From NCBI GenBank assembly GCA_964613665.1, contig CAZTIG010000007.1, positions 34,332 through 98,331 on the forward strand: a stretch of 64,000 nt of DNA, read 5' to 3'. How positions within the stretch are numbered: position 1 is the stretch's first letter; each line of letters starts with the position of its first letter. Below the pieces are notes generated by a model, which made no database searches, was not told where the DNA came from, and saw only the letters and a program-made list of their open reading frames with translations. Of the stretch, positions 8,566 through 17,975 are shown piece after piece. Both the position numbers and the translations under genes were made by a program. Origin of the DNA: CAZQFV01 sp964613665. Its GTDB lineage: Bacteria; Chloroflexota; Chloroflexia; DTKN01.

Positions 8566-10293
8566 CTAGTCCACGAACAGGGGGACCACAGCGAACGCCC
8601 CGACGTCGACCAGGCCGCGGTCGGAAAGCTTCAGCTCGGGGATTACCACCAGGGCCAGGAAGGACAGCGTCATCAGGGGCGACTCCAGGGTGCAGCCCAG
8701 CCGCCGGGCGGCCGCGCCCATCTCCTGCACCCCGTCATACACCTCTCCCAGCGGCCGATCGGACATCAGGCCGGCGATGGGCAGCGCCAGCGCCGCCAGC
8801 ACCTGGGTCCCGGCCACGACCACCTGACCCCCGCCCATGCGCACCACCGCCTCCACCGCACAGGCCATCTCGGCGTCGCTACAGCCGACGACGACGATGT
8901 TGTGGCTGTCGTGGGCTACGGAGGAAGCGATCGCCCCCTGCTTTAGCCCGAACCCGCGGACAAAGCCCAGCCCGACATTGCCGGTGCCGTGATGGCGCTC
9001 GACCACGGCGATCTTGAGCACGTCGCGCTCGGGATCGGCCACGGCCAGCCCGTCCTCCACCCGCGCCTCCTCCACCAACGCTCGCGTGACCACCTGGTCG
9101 GGGACGACCCCGATCACGCGCAGGCGCTGCCCCTGGGCCGGCACGGCCAGCCGAGCGTCGTCAAAACCGGCCACGCGAAAGGAGGCCGGCGGCACGGGGC
9201 GCGCGGTCGGCAGGGCCTCTTCCATGACCGCCCCTTCGCGCGCGACCAGACGGCCGTCCTTGAACACCATCCTGACCCGGAACGCCTCCTCCGGATTGAG
9301 CGCGTCCAGGCTCTCCAGCACCACCAGGTCGGCCCGGTAGCCGGGCGCCACGGCCCCCAGGTCCCGCAGCCGGAAATAGCGGGCCGGGTTGATCGTGGCC
9401 ATCTGCACCAGCGTAACCGGGGGCAGCAGTTCCTGGGGCTGCGCCTGGCGCAGGATAGCATCCATGTGCCCGCGCACCAACAGATCGGCCGGGTGACGGT
9501 CGTCGCTGACGAAGAAGCAGGCAGAGGCGTTGCCCGGCATGATCAGGGGCAGCAGGTCCTCCAGGTTGTGGGCCGTGCTGCCCTCGCGGATCATGATGGC
9601 CATCCCCAGGCGCAGTTTCTCCAGGGCCTCCGCCAGGTTGGTGCACTCGTGGTCCGAGCCGATCCCGGCGGCGATGTAGGCACAGAGCTCCTTGCCGGTC
9701 AGGCCTGGGGCATGGCCATCGACCGGCCGCCCGCCGGCCACCCGCAGCTTCTCCAGCACCTCGGGCACCCGCCGCAGGACGCCGGGAAAGTTCATCATCT
9801 CCGCCAGGCCCAGGACGCGCTCTTCCTGGAAGAGGTCAGCCAGGTCGGCCGGCCCCAGCGAGGCGCCGGCCGTCTCCAGCGGGCTCGCCGGGACGCACGA
9901 AGGGGCCATCAGGTAGACGTTCAGCGGCAGGCCGGCGGTAGCCTCGATCATGTAGCGCACCCCGGCCACGCCCATGACGTTGGCGATCTCGTGCGGATCG
10001 GCCACGACGGTGGTCGTCCCGCGCGGCACCACGGCCCGGGCGAACTCGGCCGGGTGGACCATGGCACTCTCCAGGTGGACGTGTCCATCGATGAAGCCGG
10101 GGCAGAGGTAGTGCCCCTGCAGGTCGATCTCCTCCCGACCGCTGTAGTCGCCGATGCCCACCACGCGGCCGGCATGGAGGGCCACGTCCGCCGGGTGGAC
10201 CTCACCGGAAAAGACGTTGACCAGGCGGGCGTTGCGCAGGACCAGGTCGGCCGGCTCCTCTCCCAGGGCCACGCGGATGCGCTCCTCCAGCAT
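8566..10293 (-). CDS. ade: Adenine deaminase
   Basis: Converts adenine to hypoxanthine and ammonia; a cytoplasmic amidohydrolase. 575 aa, typical for the AdeC/YicP family. Visible: CPGFIDGHVHLESAMVHP (metal-binding HxH plus the family-specific ESAM), VVADPHEIANV, PSCVPASPLETAG, DGHAPGLTG, SDDRHPADLL, and the C-terminal domain HHGTGNVGLGFVRGFGL and VAHDSHNIVVVG. A longer reading frame extends upstream, but ATG at 10293 has AAGGAGG with a 6-nt gap and matches the family N-terminus. In this window it would feed hypoxanthine to the molybdenum hydroxylase at 23.6-27.7 kb. Confidence 0.95.
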   Translation of the reverse strand: MLEERIRVALGEEPADLVLRNARLVNVFSGEVHPADVALHAGRVVGIGDYSGREEIDLQGHYLCPGFIDGHVHLESAMVHPAEFARAVVPRGTTTVVADPHEIANVMGVAGVRYMIEATAGLPLNVYLMAPSCVPASPLETAGASLGPADLADLFQEERVLGLAEMMNFPGVLRRVPEVLEKLRVAGGRPVDGHAPGLTGKELCAYIAAGIGSDHECTNLAEALEKLRLGMAIMIREGSTAHNLEDLLPLIMPGNASACFFVSDDRHPADLLVRGHMDAILRQAQPQELLPPVTLVQMATINPARYFRLRDLGAVAPGYRADLVVLESLDALNPEEAFRVRMVFKDGRLVAREGAVMEEALPTARPVPPASFRVAGFDDARLAVPAQGQRLRVIGVVPDQVVTRALVEEARVEDGLAVADPERDVLKIAVVERHHGTGNVGLGFVRGFGLKQGAIASSVAHDSHNIVVVGCSDAEMACAVEAVVRMGGGQVVVAGTQVLAALALPIAGLMSDRPLGEVYDGVQEMGAAARRLGCTLESPLMTLSFLALVVIPELKLSDRGLVDVGAFAVVPLFVD

Positions 10294-10459
10294 GGGAACC
10301 TCCTTGACCACCGGGGCATGGCCTGCCACCCCCGCAGTTCCAGGGACAGCAAGCGGCCCGCACCGGCCGTTGGGCGCGAATCGCGGCGCTGCGGACCCTG
10401 ACCGCAAGAAACGGCGACCTGGGCACCTGACCGCGGCGACCTCGCCTGAGCAAAAGGCC

Positions 10460-13400
10460 CTATGCCCGGACCGAGACCCGTCGCCCCGGCAGGGTGAGCG
10501 ACGCCGGGAGTGCCAGCGGTGGCGGCGGCGGAAAGGCAGCCAGCGTGCGCCACCCGCCCGGCAGGCTTCCGCCCGGGGGCTGCCCGATGACCAGCACCTC
10601 CTGCGTCGTGCGGCGACGGCCGGCGGTGTTCACCACCTCTGCCGAGAGCTTGTGCTGGCCCGGGCGCACGTTCCAGGTCACCGTGTAGACCCGCTCGGAC
10701 AGCGGCATGATCGTGTCGGTGATGGCCGAGCCGATAAAGATGCCGTCGTAGAAAAAGTCCACCCGCGCCGCCGGCGAGACGCCCTCGACCTTCACGGCGA
10801 TGGTGACGCTCTCCTGGTTCAGCACGCTGCTGGGCTGGGGAGAGATGATCCGGGCAAAGATCGGTCCCCGGTCCAGGTAGACGGGCATGTAGCTGTAGCC
10901 CGGCTCCAGGCCGCCCCGGCTCACCACCGTCAGGCGCAGGAGGTAGCTGCCGTCGGCCATCGCCGCCGGGTCCCAGTAGGTCAGGACACCGTTGTGCACC
11001 GGTGTGTGGCCCTCGCCCACCGGGTACCACACGTCGGGATACTCGCCGGTCGGTTTCTTCTGGCCCCACTCGACCCGGTAGTAGCCGAACTGATCCTGCT
11101 CGTACGTCGAGACCAGGTCGGCCGAACCGCGGATCTCGATCGGCCCGGTGATGCCCTGGTAGGTGTACGGATAGGTGATCGCCCGCACCAGGCCGCCCCA
11201 GCGGTTCTCCGGCGGCGGCTGCCCCGGCTCGCTCGGCTGCCAGGTGCCGAACTCGGGCGGGCATGGCGTGGTGGGGATCACCGGAGTGCCCGTCGACTGC
11301 AGCCATTCCTGCAGGCCGGCCACCTCTTCCGGCTTGGCCACGCTCATGTAGTCGGCAAAGACGACCTCCTGCACCAGCTCGGGCGGGTAGACCACGCCCG
11401 GAACCGGCAGGCAGTACTGCGGCGGATCGCTGCCGGGGAACTGCACGACGGTGACCTTCTTGTGGATGGTGCAGGTCTCCTTCGGCTCCATGCCCTGGAC
11501 AAAGACCTCCTTGGTCACGGGGCAATCGGGCCCCGGCAGCATGCCGGAGACGGCGCAGACGTCCACCTCGACGATGCCGCTGGGCCGGCGGAAGTCGTAG
11601 CGCACCCTTTCCCGGGGATAGCGCAGGACATCCTCCAGGTCGCCGTTGCCAAAGTAGGCCTGGCGGATTTCCTCGCTGGGAAAGTACTTGGCCAGGCCGA
11701 CGTTGGGATCGTTGGGATGGAAGACGGCCTCCATGAAGTTATGCCAGAGGCGGCCGGCCGTGCGGATGCCTGGGCTGCCCGACCGGGCCACGCCGCGGTC
11801 CTGGCAGTTGGTGGTCATCGGCTCGTTGTTGTTGTTGCCCACCCAGGAGCCCACCACCAGGTAAGGGGTGAAGCCGAGGGTCCAGTTGTCGGACCAGTCC
11901 TCGGACGTGCCGGTCTTGACGGCGGCCGGTCGGGAGAGCTGCAGGATGCTGTGCGCCCCGAAGATCGCCTGGCGGGCCGTGTCGTCGGTGAGGATGCTGG
12001 TCAGCAGGTAGACGAAACGCGGATCGACGACCTCTGGCTGCTGCTCCAGTGGCTTGGGCTTGTACTCCTTGATCACGTTCCCCTGGGCATCGACCACCTT
12101 GACCACGGCCACCGGTTCGACGTAGCGGCCCTCGTTGGCCATGGTGGCGTTGGCCGTGACCATATCCAGCAGCGTCACCTCGCCGCCCCCCAGGGTCAGG
12201 GAGAGGCCGTAGAAACCGGCCCCGCGGTTCAGCCCCTGGACGCCCAGACGATGGGCCATGTCGATCATCTCCGGGACACCGGCGAACTGCAACACCTTGA
12301 CGGCCGGCATATTCAGCGACCCACCAAGGGCGTAGCGCAGGCGGATCGGGCCGTTGAACTTTTTCAGGTAGTTCTCGGGCGCATAGGGCTCGTGTCCGGG
12401 TACGGGAAACTCGGTCTTGACATCGAGCACCATCGTCGCCGGGCTCCAGCCCTTGCTAAAGGCGGTCAGGTAGTTGATCGGCTTGATCGCCGAGCCGGGC
12501 TGGCGCTCGGCCAGCGCCGTGTTCACGTTGCCGTCGACGACGTTCCCCTCGCGCCCGCAGAAGGAGGGCTGCACCAGGTTGTAGTCGATGCTGCCCACCA
12601 TGGCCAGGATCTCGCCCGTATCGGGCCGCATGGCGATCATGGCGGCGTTGTGGGTGTTGTATTCCATCACGTCGGCGTTGCGCTGGGGGTCGTCCGGGTC
12701 GATGACCATGCGCTCGCGGATGACGGCCTCGGCCAGGCGCTGGTAGCGCATGTCCAGCGAGGTATAGATGGACAGGCCGCCGCCGTAGAGCAGCTCCGGG
12801 CCGATGTCGGGGTCCTGCTCCAGGAGCTGGCGCACCCACATGACAAAGTGGGGCGCCTCTATGTACACCTCCGGCCGGCCAAAGTGGAGCGGTTCGTTGT
12901 AGGCAATGTCGGCCTGCTCCTGGGTGATGCTGCCGGTGTCGACCATGTTGCCGAGGACCAGGTACTGGCGCTCCTTGGACGCTCTGAGCCCCTCTGCCGT
13001 GAACGGATTGTAGACGGTCGGTGCCTGGGGCAGGCCGGCCAGGAAGGCGCACTGGGCCAGGTCGAGCTCGCTGGCGTGCTTGCCAAAGTAGATCTGCGCC
13101 GCCGCCTCGATCCCGTAGGCCATGTTGCCGTAGGGGATCTCGTTCAGGAACATCAGGAGGATCTCTTCCTTGGAGTAGGTGCGGGTCATCTCCAGGGACA
13201 GGATGATCTCCTTCAGCTTGCGGTCAAAGGTGATCGCTGTCCGCTCCTCGTAGGAGAAGAGGGCGTTGCGGACAAACTGCTGGGTCAGAGTGCTCCCGCC
13301 GCCCTGGACCGCACCCGTGGTCACATAGTCGAAAGCGGCCCGGGCGATGCCCACGGGGTCGACGCCGGGGTTGTCCCAGAAGGTCTTGTCCTCCGCCGAG

Positions 13401-13795
13401 AGCGTCGCCGAGATCAGGGCCGGCGGCACCTGGTCCAGGCTCTCGATGCGCGTCCGCCGGCCTTCCTGGAAGACCTCGTAGAGCAGGTAGCCGTTGCGGT
13501 CATAGATCTTGCTCGTCTCAAAGATGCGCCGCCCCTGCAGCTCATCCAGCTTGCCCTCGAGTTGCTGGGTGTAGTAGGCGTAGGTGCCGGCGGCGATGGC
13601 CACTCCGGTGCCCAGCAGCGCCACGACCGCCAGCACGTTGAGCAAGACCAGGGCCAGCACCAGCCGGACGACAATGCCGGCCGCCCGCGCGGGCCGCTCG
13701 TTCTCCTGGCGGGCCAGCCGCCGCAGCAGGAAGGGCGGGGCGTCCCTCCAGACCACACCGTTGCGCTGGTACATTCGTGCGCGAAAGCTAGCCAC
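10460..13795 (-). CDS. Class A penicillin-binding protein (PBP1A type)
   Basis: A bifunctional peptidoglycan synthase of 1111 aa. It has a basic cytoplasmic N-terminus and one TM helix (about 41-66). The GT51 glycosyltransferase domain (about 95-265) has the catalytic ATLSAEDKTFWDNPG and GGSTLTQQFVRN. The transpeptidase domain (about 370-700) has the active-site serine in RQPGSAIKP (SxxK), GGSLNMP (SxN) and AVKTGTSEDW (KTGT). The last 250-300 residues form an Ig-like extracellular extension with a Cys-rich link (VDVCAVSGMLPGPDCP). GTG at 13795 is chosen because GGAGG lies 8 nt upstream; ATG at codon 8 is the alternative. Its promoter is at 13826-13854, just below element copy 3. Confidence 0.95.
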   Translation of the reverse strand: MASFRARMYQRNGVVWRDAPPFLLRRLARQENERPARAAGIVVRLVLALVLLNVLAVVALLGTGVAIAAGTYAYYTQQLEGKLDELQGRRIFETSKIYDRNGYLLYEVFQEGRRTRIESLDQVPPALISATLSAEDKTFWDNPGVDPVGIARAAFDYVTTGAVQGGGSTLTQQFVRNALFSYEERTAITFDRKLKEIILSLEMTRTYSKEEILLMFLNEIPYGNMAYGIEAAAQIYFGKHASELDLAQCAFLAGLPQAPTVYNPFTAEGLRASKERQYLVLGNMVDTGSITQEQADIAYNEPLHFGRPEVYIEAPHFVMWVRQLLEQDPDIGPELLYGGGLSIYTSLDMRYQRLAEAVIRERMVIDPDDPQRNADVMEYNTHNAAMIAMRPDTGEILAMVGSIDYNLVQPSFCGREGNVVDGNVNTALAERQPGSAIKPINYLTAFSKGWSPATMVLDVKTEFPVPGHEPYAPENYLKKFNGPIRLRYALGGSLNMPAVKVLQFAGVPEMIDMAHRLGVQGLNRGAGFYGLSLTLGGGEVTLLDMVTANATMANEGRYVEPVAVVKVVDAQGNVIKEYKPKPLEQQPEVVDPRFVYLLTSILTDDTARQAIFGAHSILQLSRPAAVKTGTSEDWSDNWTLGFTPYLVVGSWVGNNNNEPMTTNCQDRGVARSGSPGIRTAGRLWHNFMEAVFHPNDPNVGLAKYFPSEEIRQAYFGNGDLEDVLRYPRERVRYDFRRPSGIVEVDVCAVSGMLPGPDCPVTKEVFVQGMEPKETCTIHKKVTVVQFPGSDPPQYCLPVPGVVYPPELVQEVVFADYMSVAKPEEVAGLQEWLQSTGTPVIPTTPCPPEFGTWQPSEPGQPPPENRWGGLVRAITYPYTYQGITGPIEIRGSADLVSTYEQDQFGYYRVEWGQKKPTGEYPDVWYPVGEGHTPVHNGVLTYWDPAAMADGSYLLRLTVVSRGGLEPGYSYMPVYLDRGPIFARIISPQPSSVLNQESVTIAVKVEGVSPAARVDFFYDGIFIGSAITDTIMPLSERVYTVTWNVRPGQHKLSAEVVNTAGRRRTTQEVLVIGQPPGGSLPGGWRTLAAFPPPPPLALPASLTLPGRRVSVRA

Positions 13796-13825
13796 GGTTC
13801 AAACCTCCAGAGAGCACTTCAGAGC

Positions 13826-13854
13826 GAGTATACCACATCCCGCCAGGGTGGTCA
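13826..13854 (-). promoter_or_regulatory. Promoter of the PBP1A gene
   Basis: Minus-strand TTGACC (13849-13854), 17 bp, TATACT (13826-13831). Element copy 3 begins 8 bp upstream of the -35 box. Confidence 0.7.
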
Positions 13855-13862
13855 AAACAGCC

Positions 13863-14027
13863 CACGGCGATATCAAGGCCGCGCCGATGCACAGCGGATG
13901 GCAAGTGCCCGGCCGGCGTACAGCGCGGCATGGCCGTACCATTGCCGTGTCCCTGGATGTGCGGCGTCGTGCCGTTGCCTGAGCCGGGCACTTGCCGGTC
14001 AAGGCCGGCGACTTTGGTACGGCCGTG
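13863..14027 (+). repeat. 165-bp palindromic promoter-associated element, copy 3
   Basis: Nearly identical to copies 1, 5 and 6 (subfamily A), with both 14-bp internal arms intact. It lies 8 bp from the PBP1A -35 box. The 188 bp between this copy and copy 4 (14028-14215) has no convincing gene. Confidence 0.9.
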
Positions 14028-14215
14028 AAAACAGCCCCGGCTGCGGGCGCCTGTCATGGAGACGCCGACGGGCAGAGGCCTGCCAGTGTCGGCCGGAACG
14101 AACCTCTCGCGGCGCGCGCTGCACCTCTGCCGTGGTCAGGTGAACAGGACCCTGCTGGAGACAGAGTATACACCGGCCGCAGGCACCATTGTGGACGGAA
14201 AGGCAACGCTTCGCC

Positions 14216-14380
14216 CACGGCGATATCGGGGTCGCGCCGATGCACAGCGGATGGCAAGTGCCCGGCCGGCGCAAAGCGCGGCACAGCCGCACCATTGCTG
14301 CGCCCCGGCATGTGCGGCGTCGTGCCGTTGCCGGAGCCGGGCACTTGCCGGCCAAGGCCGGCGACTTTGGTACGGCCGTG
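14216..14380 (+). repeat. 165-bp palindromic promoter-associated element, copy 4
   Basis: Subfamily B copy: the internal arms are intact, the left end has TCGGGG instead of TCAAGG, and the apex has ATTGCTGCGCCCCGG. It ends 17 bp before the -35 box of the promoter at 14398-14427. Confidence 0.9.
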
Positions 14381-14397
14381 CGCTTCGCCTACACAGC

Positions 14398-14427
14398 TTG
14401 CTCACAGGCCGGGTCATCTGCTATAAT
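14398..14427 (+). promoter_or_regulatory. Promoter of the secreted-protein operon at 14580
   Basis: TTGCTC (14398-14403), 18 bp, TATAAT (14422-14427). The leader is about 145 nt and contains no obvious open reading frame. Confidence 0.65.
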
Positions 14428-14579
14428 GGAGCCGCCAGGACGGGAAGAAGCCTGCGCCGGAGGCCGGAGGTGGCGCGGGTCGATTGCCGGCCCGGCAGCA
14501 TGACGGCGTGCCACACACGTTCAGATCGTCGGGCCGGCGCTCTCCAGCTCCGGCCAGCGCACACAGGAAGGAGGTCGAC

Positions 14580-15794
14580 ATGGACAAGATATGGCACAGA
14601 TGGGCATGGGCACTCGGAGTTGCGGTGGGCCTGGTGGCCCTGGGCGGTATCGTCGGCACCCGCCTGGCCCAGGGGGTGGCCGCCCCTCCCTCGCTGAGCG
14701 GGCCGGCCGCGGCGGTTGCCACCGGCCCTCAGGGCGGCCCCGACGAGACCTACTCCTTCACCTACCAGGGCCGGCTGGATGACAATGGCCAGCCCGCCGA
14801 CGGCTACTACGACTTTGTCGTGGAGGCGTGGACGGCGGAGTCGGCGGGGACCCTGGTGGCTACCTGCTTCGACACACACGCCCCCGGCGGACTGTCCAAC
14901 TACTACGTCGAGGATGGCCTCTTCACCTTCTACCTGATCTGCGCCGCCATCGACAACCAGGATACCTTCACCGGCCAGCCCCTGTGGCTGCAGGTGTCTG
15001 TCCGTCCCGCCGGGGGTGGCCCCTATACCACGCTGCCCCGCCAACCCATCGCCGCCACCCCCTACGCCTTCAGCCTCTACCCGGGGGCGCTCATCAGCGG
15101 CACGGTGTTCACGTCCGGCACCGAAGGCGGCGCGCTGCATGTGGTCAACGACGCCGGGGTCGGCATCTACGGCGAGTCCTGGGGGACGGACATGCAAGAC
15201 GGCTACGCCGCCCGCCTGATAAGCCAGCACTACCGCGGCCTGTACGTCGAAAGCATCCCAGGCTGGTACGATGCCTACTTCGGCGGCAGCGGCGGCATCT
15301 ACTCGGTGGGGGGGTACTGGTCGCTCAAAGCCGACCGCCTCGTGGCCGTCAACGGCGGCGAGGAGACGCTGCAGCCCGGCGACGTCGTGGCCATCGCCGG
15401 GGTGGGTCAGCTCCCCGACGGCACTGCTGCGCTGGCAGTGCGCCGGGCCGACAGCGCCTGCGGAACGGCCGTGGTGGGCGTCGTGGCCCAGGCCGTGCGC
15501 GTGGAGATGGTGTCTTCCGGCCGGGGGCAGTCGCCCGACGTGCAGCCCGTGGACGGAGACGTCGCGCCGGGAGGCTACCTGGCCATCGTGACCGCCGGGC
15601 TGGCCACGGGGGTGCGCGTGGAAGCGGCAGCCGGCAGCCTGGAGATCGGCGACTGGCTCACCGTGTCGTCCACGCCGGGGGCCGCCGCCAAGGCCGGCCC
15701 GGAGGGCGCGGGCGGCGGTGCCCTCCTGGGCAAGGCAGCGGGCCCGGTCGACGCTGCCAGCGGCACCGTTCCGGTCTTTATCATCCTGCGCTAG
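14580..15794 (+). CDS. Secreted hypothetical protein, 404 aa
   Basis: It is exported: the N-terminus MDKIWHRW is followed by a hydrophobic stretch (about 8-25) and a cleavable A-x-A region. The first half holds a module seen in many exported bacterial proteins: FTYQGRLDDNGQPADGYYDF, a Cys pair, then PRQPIAATPYAFSL near residue 155-170. The second half is Gly/Ala/Val-rich (LQPGDVVAIAGVGQLPDG, LEIGDWLTVSSTPG) and resembles fibre or S-layer-associated repeats. The specific function is unknown. ATG at 14580 follows GGAGG by 6 nt. It probably heads an operon with 15804 (gap 9 nt) and 16121 (gap 32 nt). Confidence 0.75.
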   Translation: MDKIWHRWAWALGVAVGLVALGGIVGTRLAQGVAAPPSLSGPAAAVATGPQGGPDETYSFTYQGRLDDNGQPADGYYDFVVEAWTAESAGTLVATCFDTHAPGGLSNYYVEDGLFTFYLICAAIDNQDTFTGQPLWLQVSVRPAGGGPYTTLPRQPIAATPYAFSLYPGALISGTVFTSGTEGGALHVVNDAGVGIYGESWGTDMQDGYAARLISQHYRGLYVESIPGWYDAYFGGSGGIYSVGGYWSLKADRLVAVNGGEETLQPGDVVAIAGVGQLPDGTAALAVRRADSACGTAVVGVVAQAVRVEMVSSGRGQSPDVQPVDGDVAPGGYLAIVTAGLATGVRVEAAAGSLEIGDWLTVSSTPGAAAKAGPEGAGGGALLGKAAGPVDAASGTVPVFIILR

Positions 15795-15803
15795 GAGGAA
15801 GCC

Positions 15804-16088
15804 ATGCCCCGCAAGAGCATACGAGTGAGCGCCGTCCTGGTCGCCCTCCTGGCCGTGGTTCTCTGCTGCAGCCTGGCCGTGGCCGCTCAAGCGCCGGCCG
15901 TCCCCTGGTGGGTCGTCGGCGGCGGCGGCGGGCACAGCCAGGCCGGGGGCTTTGTGCTGAACGCGACCGTCGGCCAGGCGGTGGCCGGGACAACCCAGGG
16001 TGGATCGTGGGCCCTGTGTGCCGGCTTCTGGTGCGGCGCGGAGTGGCTCCAGCAGATCTACCTGCCGCTGGTCGTGCGCGGCGGGTGA
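15804..16088 (+). CDS. Small secreted protein with YLPLV C-terminal tail
   Basis: 94 aa with a signal peptide (about 1-28; VLVALLAVVLCCSLAVAAQA). The middle has the GGG-x-SQAGGFVLNATVGQAVAG and GGSWALCAGFWCG pattern, a short module that in other exported proteins precedes the tail. The end is IYLPLVVRGG. AGGAGGAAGCC overlapping the previous stop sets the start. It may be a scaffold or a surface-anchored peptide. I see no catalytic residues. Confidence 0.7.
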   Translation: MPRKSIRVSAVLVALLAVVLCCSLAVAAQAPAVPWWVVGGGGGHSQAGGFVLNATVGQAVAGTTQGGSWALCAGFWCGAEWLQQIYLPLVVRGG

Positions 16089-16120
16089 GGCACTACCAAC
16101 AACCGCCCGAGGAGAAGGAC

Positions 16121-17260
16121 ATGCCCGAACGCAGCCCCCAGGCCATGCTCCAGCCGTTCCTGCAGCCCTGGCACGAGGCCGTGGCCAACCCGGCCGCGGC
16201 GCAGGAGGGCGTGCTGCACCGCTTCCTGCAGATCTATGCCCAGACCGACTACGGCGCCCAGCACGGCGCCGCGCAGGTCGCTACCTTGGCAGACTACCGG
16301 CGGGCCTTTCCCATCACCACCTACGAGGATTACAGGCCGCTCATCCAGCGGGTCATGGCCGGCGAGGTGCGGCTGCTCCTGAACGAGGAGCCCATCGGCT
16401 GGGCCATCACGCGCGGCACGACCCGGGGCGAGTCCAAGTTCATCCCCATGACGCCGACGGACCTGGCCATGCGTGTGTCGGCCGGCCGGGCCATGATGAA
16501 CTATGTCGCCACCAGCGGCCGCTTCGACCTCTTTGCCGGGGTCAACCTGAACCTCAACTTTCCCTCGGTCGTGGGCAAGGTCCAGGTGGGCGAGCGCCAG
16601 GTCGAGTACGGCTACAGCTCGGGCATCTACACCCGCTACGTCTCCACGCGCACGCCGATCCGCTCCGTGCCGACGCAGGAGGAGATCGACGCCCTGGGCG
16701 GAGGCAAAACGGTCCGCGATTGGGAGGCGCGCTTCGAGCTGGCCTATGAGAAATGCCAGGGGGAAAACGTCACCCTGGTTGGAGGCGTGGCCCCGACGGC
16801 GGTGCGCTTCGGCCGCTACCTGCGGGCGAAGCACGGCGTCTATCCCAAGAGCTTGTGGAAGACGCAGATCATGACGCTGGGCAGCGTGCCGGGGATCAAC
16901 ACGCGCTACGAGCCGGCCCTGCGGGCGCTCTACGGACCGGTGCGGATCCGCGAGATCTACGGTACGACAGAAGGCATGTTCGGCCAGCAGCGCGACGAGA
17001 AGCGCGCCTGGGTGCCCAACTACGACCTCTTCTTCTTCGAGGTGCGGACCCGCCGCGGGCTCAAGCTGCTGCACGAGATGCGCCCGGGCGAGCTGGGCAG
17101 CCTGGTCGTCTCCACGCCGATCCTGGCGCGGTACGAGATCGGGGATACGATCCTGGCCATGCGCCCGCCCTACTTCCGCTGCATCGGCCGCCGGCAGTGG
17201 TGGACGCCGCTCAAGTACGCCTGGGACGAGTTCATGACGCTCAACCTGGGAAGGCTGTAG
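16121..17260 (+). CDS. GH3-like acyl-adenylating enzyme
   Basis: 379 aa. The fold resembles the GH3 branch of the ANL adenylating superfamily (plant auxin-amido synthetases and their bacterial relatives). Evidence: the N-terminal TDYGAQHGA and FPITTYEDYRPLIQRVMAGE, a phosphate-binding segment TRGTTRGESKFIP, the adenine motif IREIYGTTEG, and ARYEIGDTIL near the C-terminus. It is shorter than plant GH3 proteins (about 550-600 aa), so much of the C-terminal domain is absent. It would activate a carboxylate with ATP; the acyl and amino substrates are unknown. GGAGAAGGAC precedes the ATG. It converges on the gene at 17350. Confidence 0.75.
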   Translation: MPERSPQAMLQPFLQPWHEAVANPAAAQEGVLHRFLQIYAQTDYGAQHGAAQVATLADYRRAFPITTYEDYRPLIQRVMAGEVRLLLNEEPIGWAITRGTTRGESKFIPMTPTDLAMRVSAGRAMMNYVATSGRFDLFAGVNLNLNFPSVVGKVQVGERQVEYGYSSGIYTRYVSTRTPIRSVPTQEEIDALGGGKTVRDWEARFELAYEKCQGENVTLVGGVAPTAVRFGRYLRAKHGVYPKSLWKTQIMTLGSVPGINTRYEPALRALYGPVRIREIYGTTEGMFGQQRDEKRAWVPNYDLFFFEVRTRRGLKLLHEMRPGELGSLVVSTPILARYEIGDTILAMRPPYFRCIGRRQWWTPLKYAWDEFMTLNLGRL

Positions 17261-17269
17261 GGAGCGGTC

Positions 17270-17351
17270 AGCTTTCAGCGGTCAGCGATCAGCTTTCGGC
17301 GATCAGTAGGTTTGCCGAAAGACAACTGCTGACTGCTGATCGCTGAAAGCT
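17270..17351. terminator. Bidirectional terminator-like hairpin
   Basis: AGCTTTCAGC (17270 on) and GCTGAAAGCT (17342-17351) are perfectly inverted. The rest is made of related GATCAGC/CTGATC blocks that extend the stem. It lies between two convergent genes and runs into the stop codon of the minus-strand one. Confidence 0.6.
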
Positions 17352-17820
17352 ACTTTCTCCGCCGCAGCAGCCCGCCCAGGATGATGGCCACGCCGATCAC
17401 CACCAGGATGATCGGCCAGTACTGGCCCCACTCCCAGTCGGTCCACAGGCCGAACCCGACCGCCGCCAGGATCGCGGCCAGGACGATGTCGCCCCCCACC
17501 GGCCGGCGGTAGTTCGGGATCAGCAGGCGGGCAACCACCCCGGCGAGCGTGATGGCGGCGGCCCCGAAGAGCACGAGCGCCCAGAGCTGCGGGCTGGCCA
17601 GGGGTTCCTCGCCAAAGTTGTCCAGCCAGCCCAGCCAGTTCATGTTGGCGGCGAGCAGCACCACACCGATCCAGATGAGGACCACCGCACCGGCAAGCGC
17701 CCCCACCGGGTCGCGGCGCCACTTTTCCTCGGGGGTCTTTTCCTCTTTCTCGTGGCGCTTTTCCTCTTCCTTCTCCTCTTCCTTTTCGTGGCCCTTTTCC
17801 CACTGCTGCCGGTCGGTCAT
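17350..17820 (-). CDS. Small membrane protein with charged N-terminus, LiaI/LiaF-like TM region
   Basis: 156 aa. Residues 8-36 are a highly charged E/K/H run (EKGHEKEEEKEEEKRHEKEE), probably a cytoplasmic helix. Four hydrophobic segments follow (about 41-57, 78-99, 111-126, 133-152). The last pair, DIVLAAILAAVGFGLW and YWPIILVVIGVAIILGG, resembles the DUF5668/LiaI-LiaF-like membrane region of envelope-stress proteins. AAGGAGG before the ATG fixes the start. It diverges from the second cyclase/ATPase gene. Confidence 0.7.
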   Translation of the reverse strand: MTDRQQWEKGHEKEEEKEEEKRHEKEEKTPEEKWRRDPVGALAGAVVLIWIGVVLLAANMNWLGWLDNFGEEPLASPQLWALVLFGAAAITLAGVVARLLIPNYRRPVGGDIVLAAILAAVGFGLWTDWEWGQYWPIILVVIGVAIILGGLLRRRK

Positions 17821-17860
17821 GGTCTCCTCCTTGTGTGCATGCGACGGAACCACACCTGCT

Positions 17861-17866
17861 ATTATA
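17861..17866 (-). promoter_or_regulatory. -10 box for the membrane protein gene
   Basis: Minus-strand TATAAT, about 35 nt before the presumed start region. The -35 region is poor (CAACAT), so only the -10 box is claimed. Confidence 0.4.
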
Positions 17867-17897
17867 CTACAAACGGCGGAGAAATGTTGCCTCGCTG

Positions 17898-17926
17898 TTG
17901 CGCAGGGCCCCCGCCGGTGGTATAGT
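17898..17926 (+). promoter_or_regulatory. Promoter of the second cyclase/ATPase gene
   Basis: TTGCGC (17898-17903), 17 bp, TATAGT (17921-17926). The leader is about 42 nt. Confidence 0.65.
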
Positions 17927-17975
17927 ACGGTCTGACCGTAGTGCCCAAGCGCGTCTCGCCTGCAGGGAGAGCGCC

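Noticed and set aside
10294..10459. Promoter or RNA gene between adenine deaminase and PBP1A
   Set aside because: I found no -35/-10 pair or stable conserved structure; only short G/C-rich sequence.
10154..14143. 1329-codon plus-strand frame over the PBP gene
   Set aside because: Antisense shadow of adenine deaminase and PBP1A, without a ribosome-binding site or recognisable domain.
13860..14380. Small peptides encoded inside the 165-bp elements
   Set aside because: Both strands of the element are open in places, but the changes between copies break the frames and preserve the inverted repeats instead.
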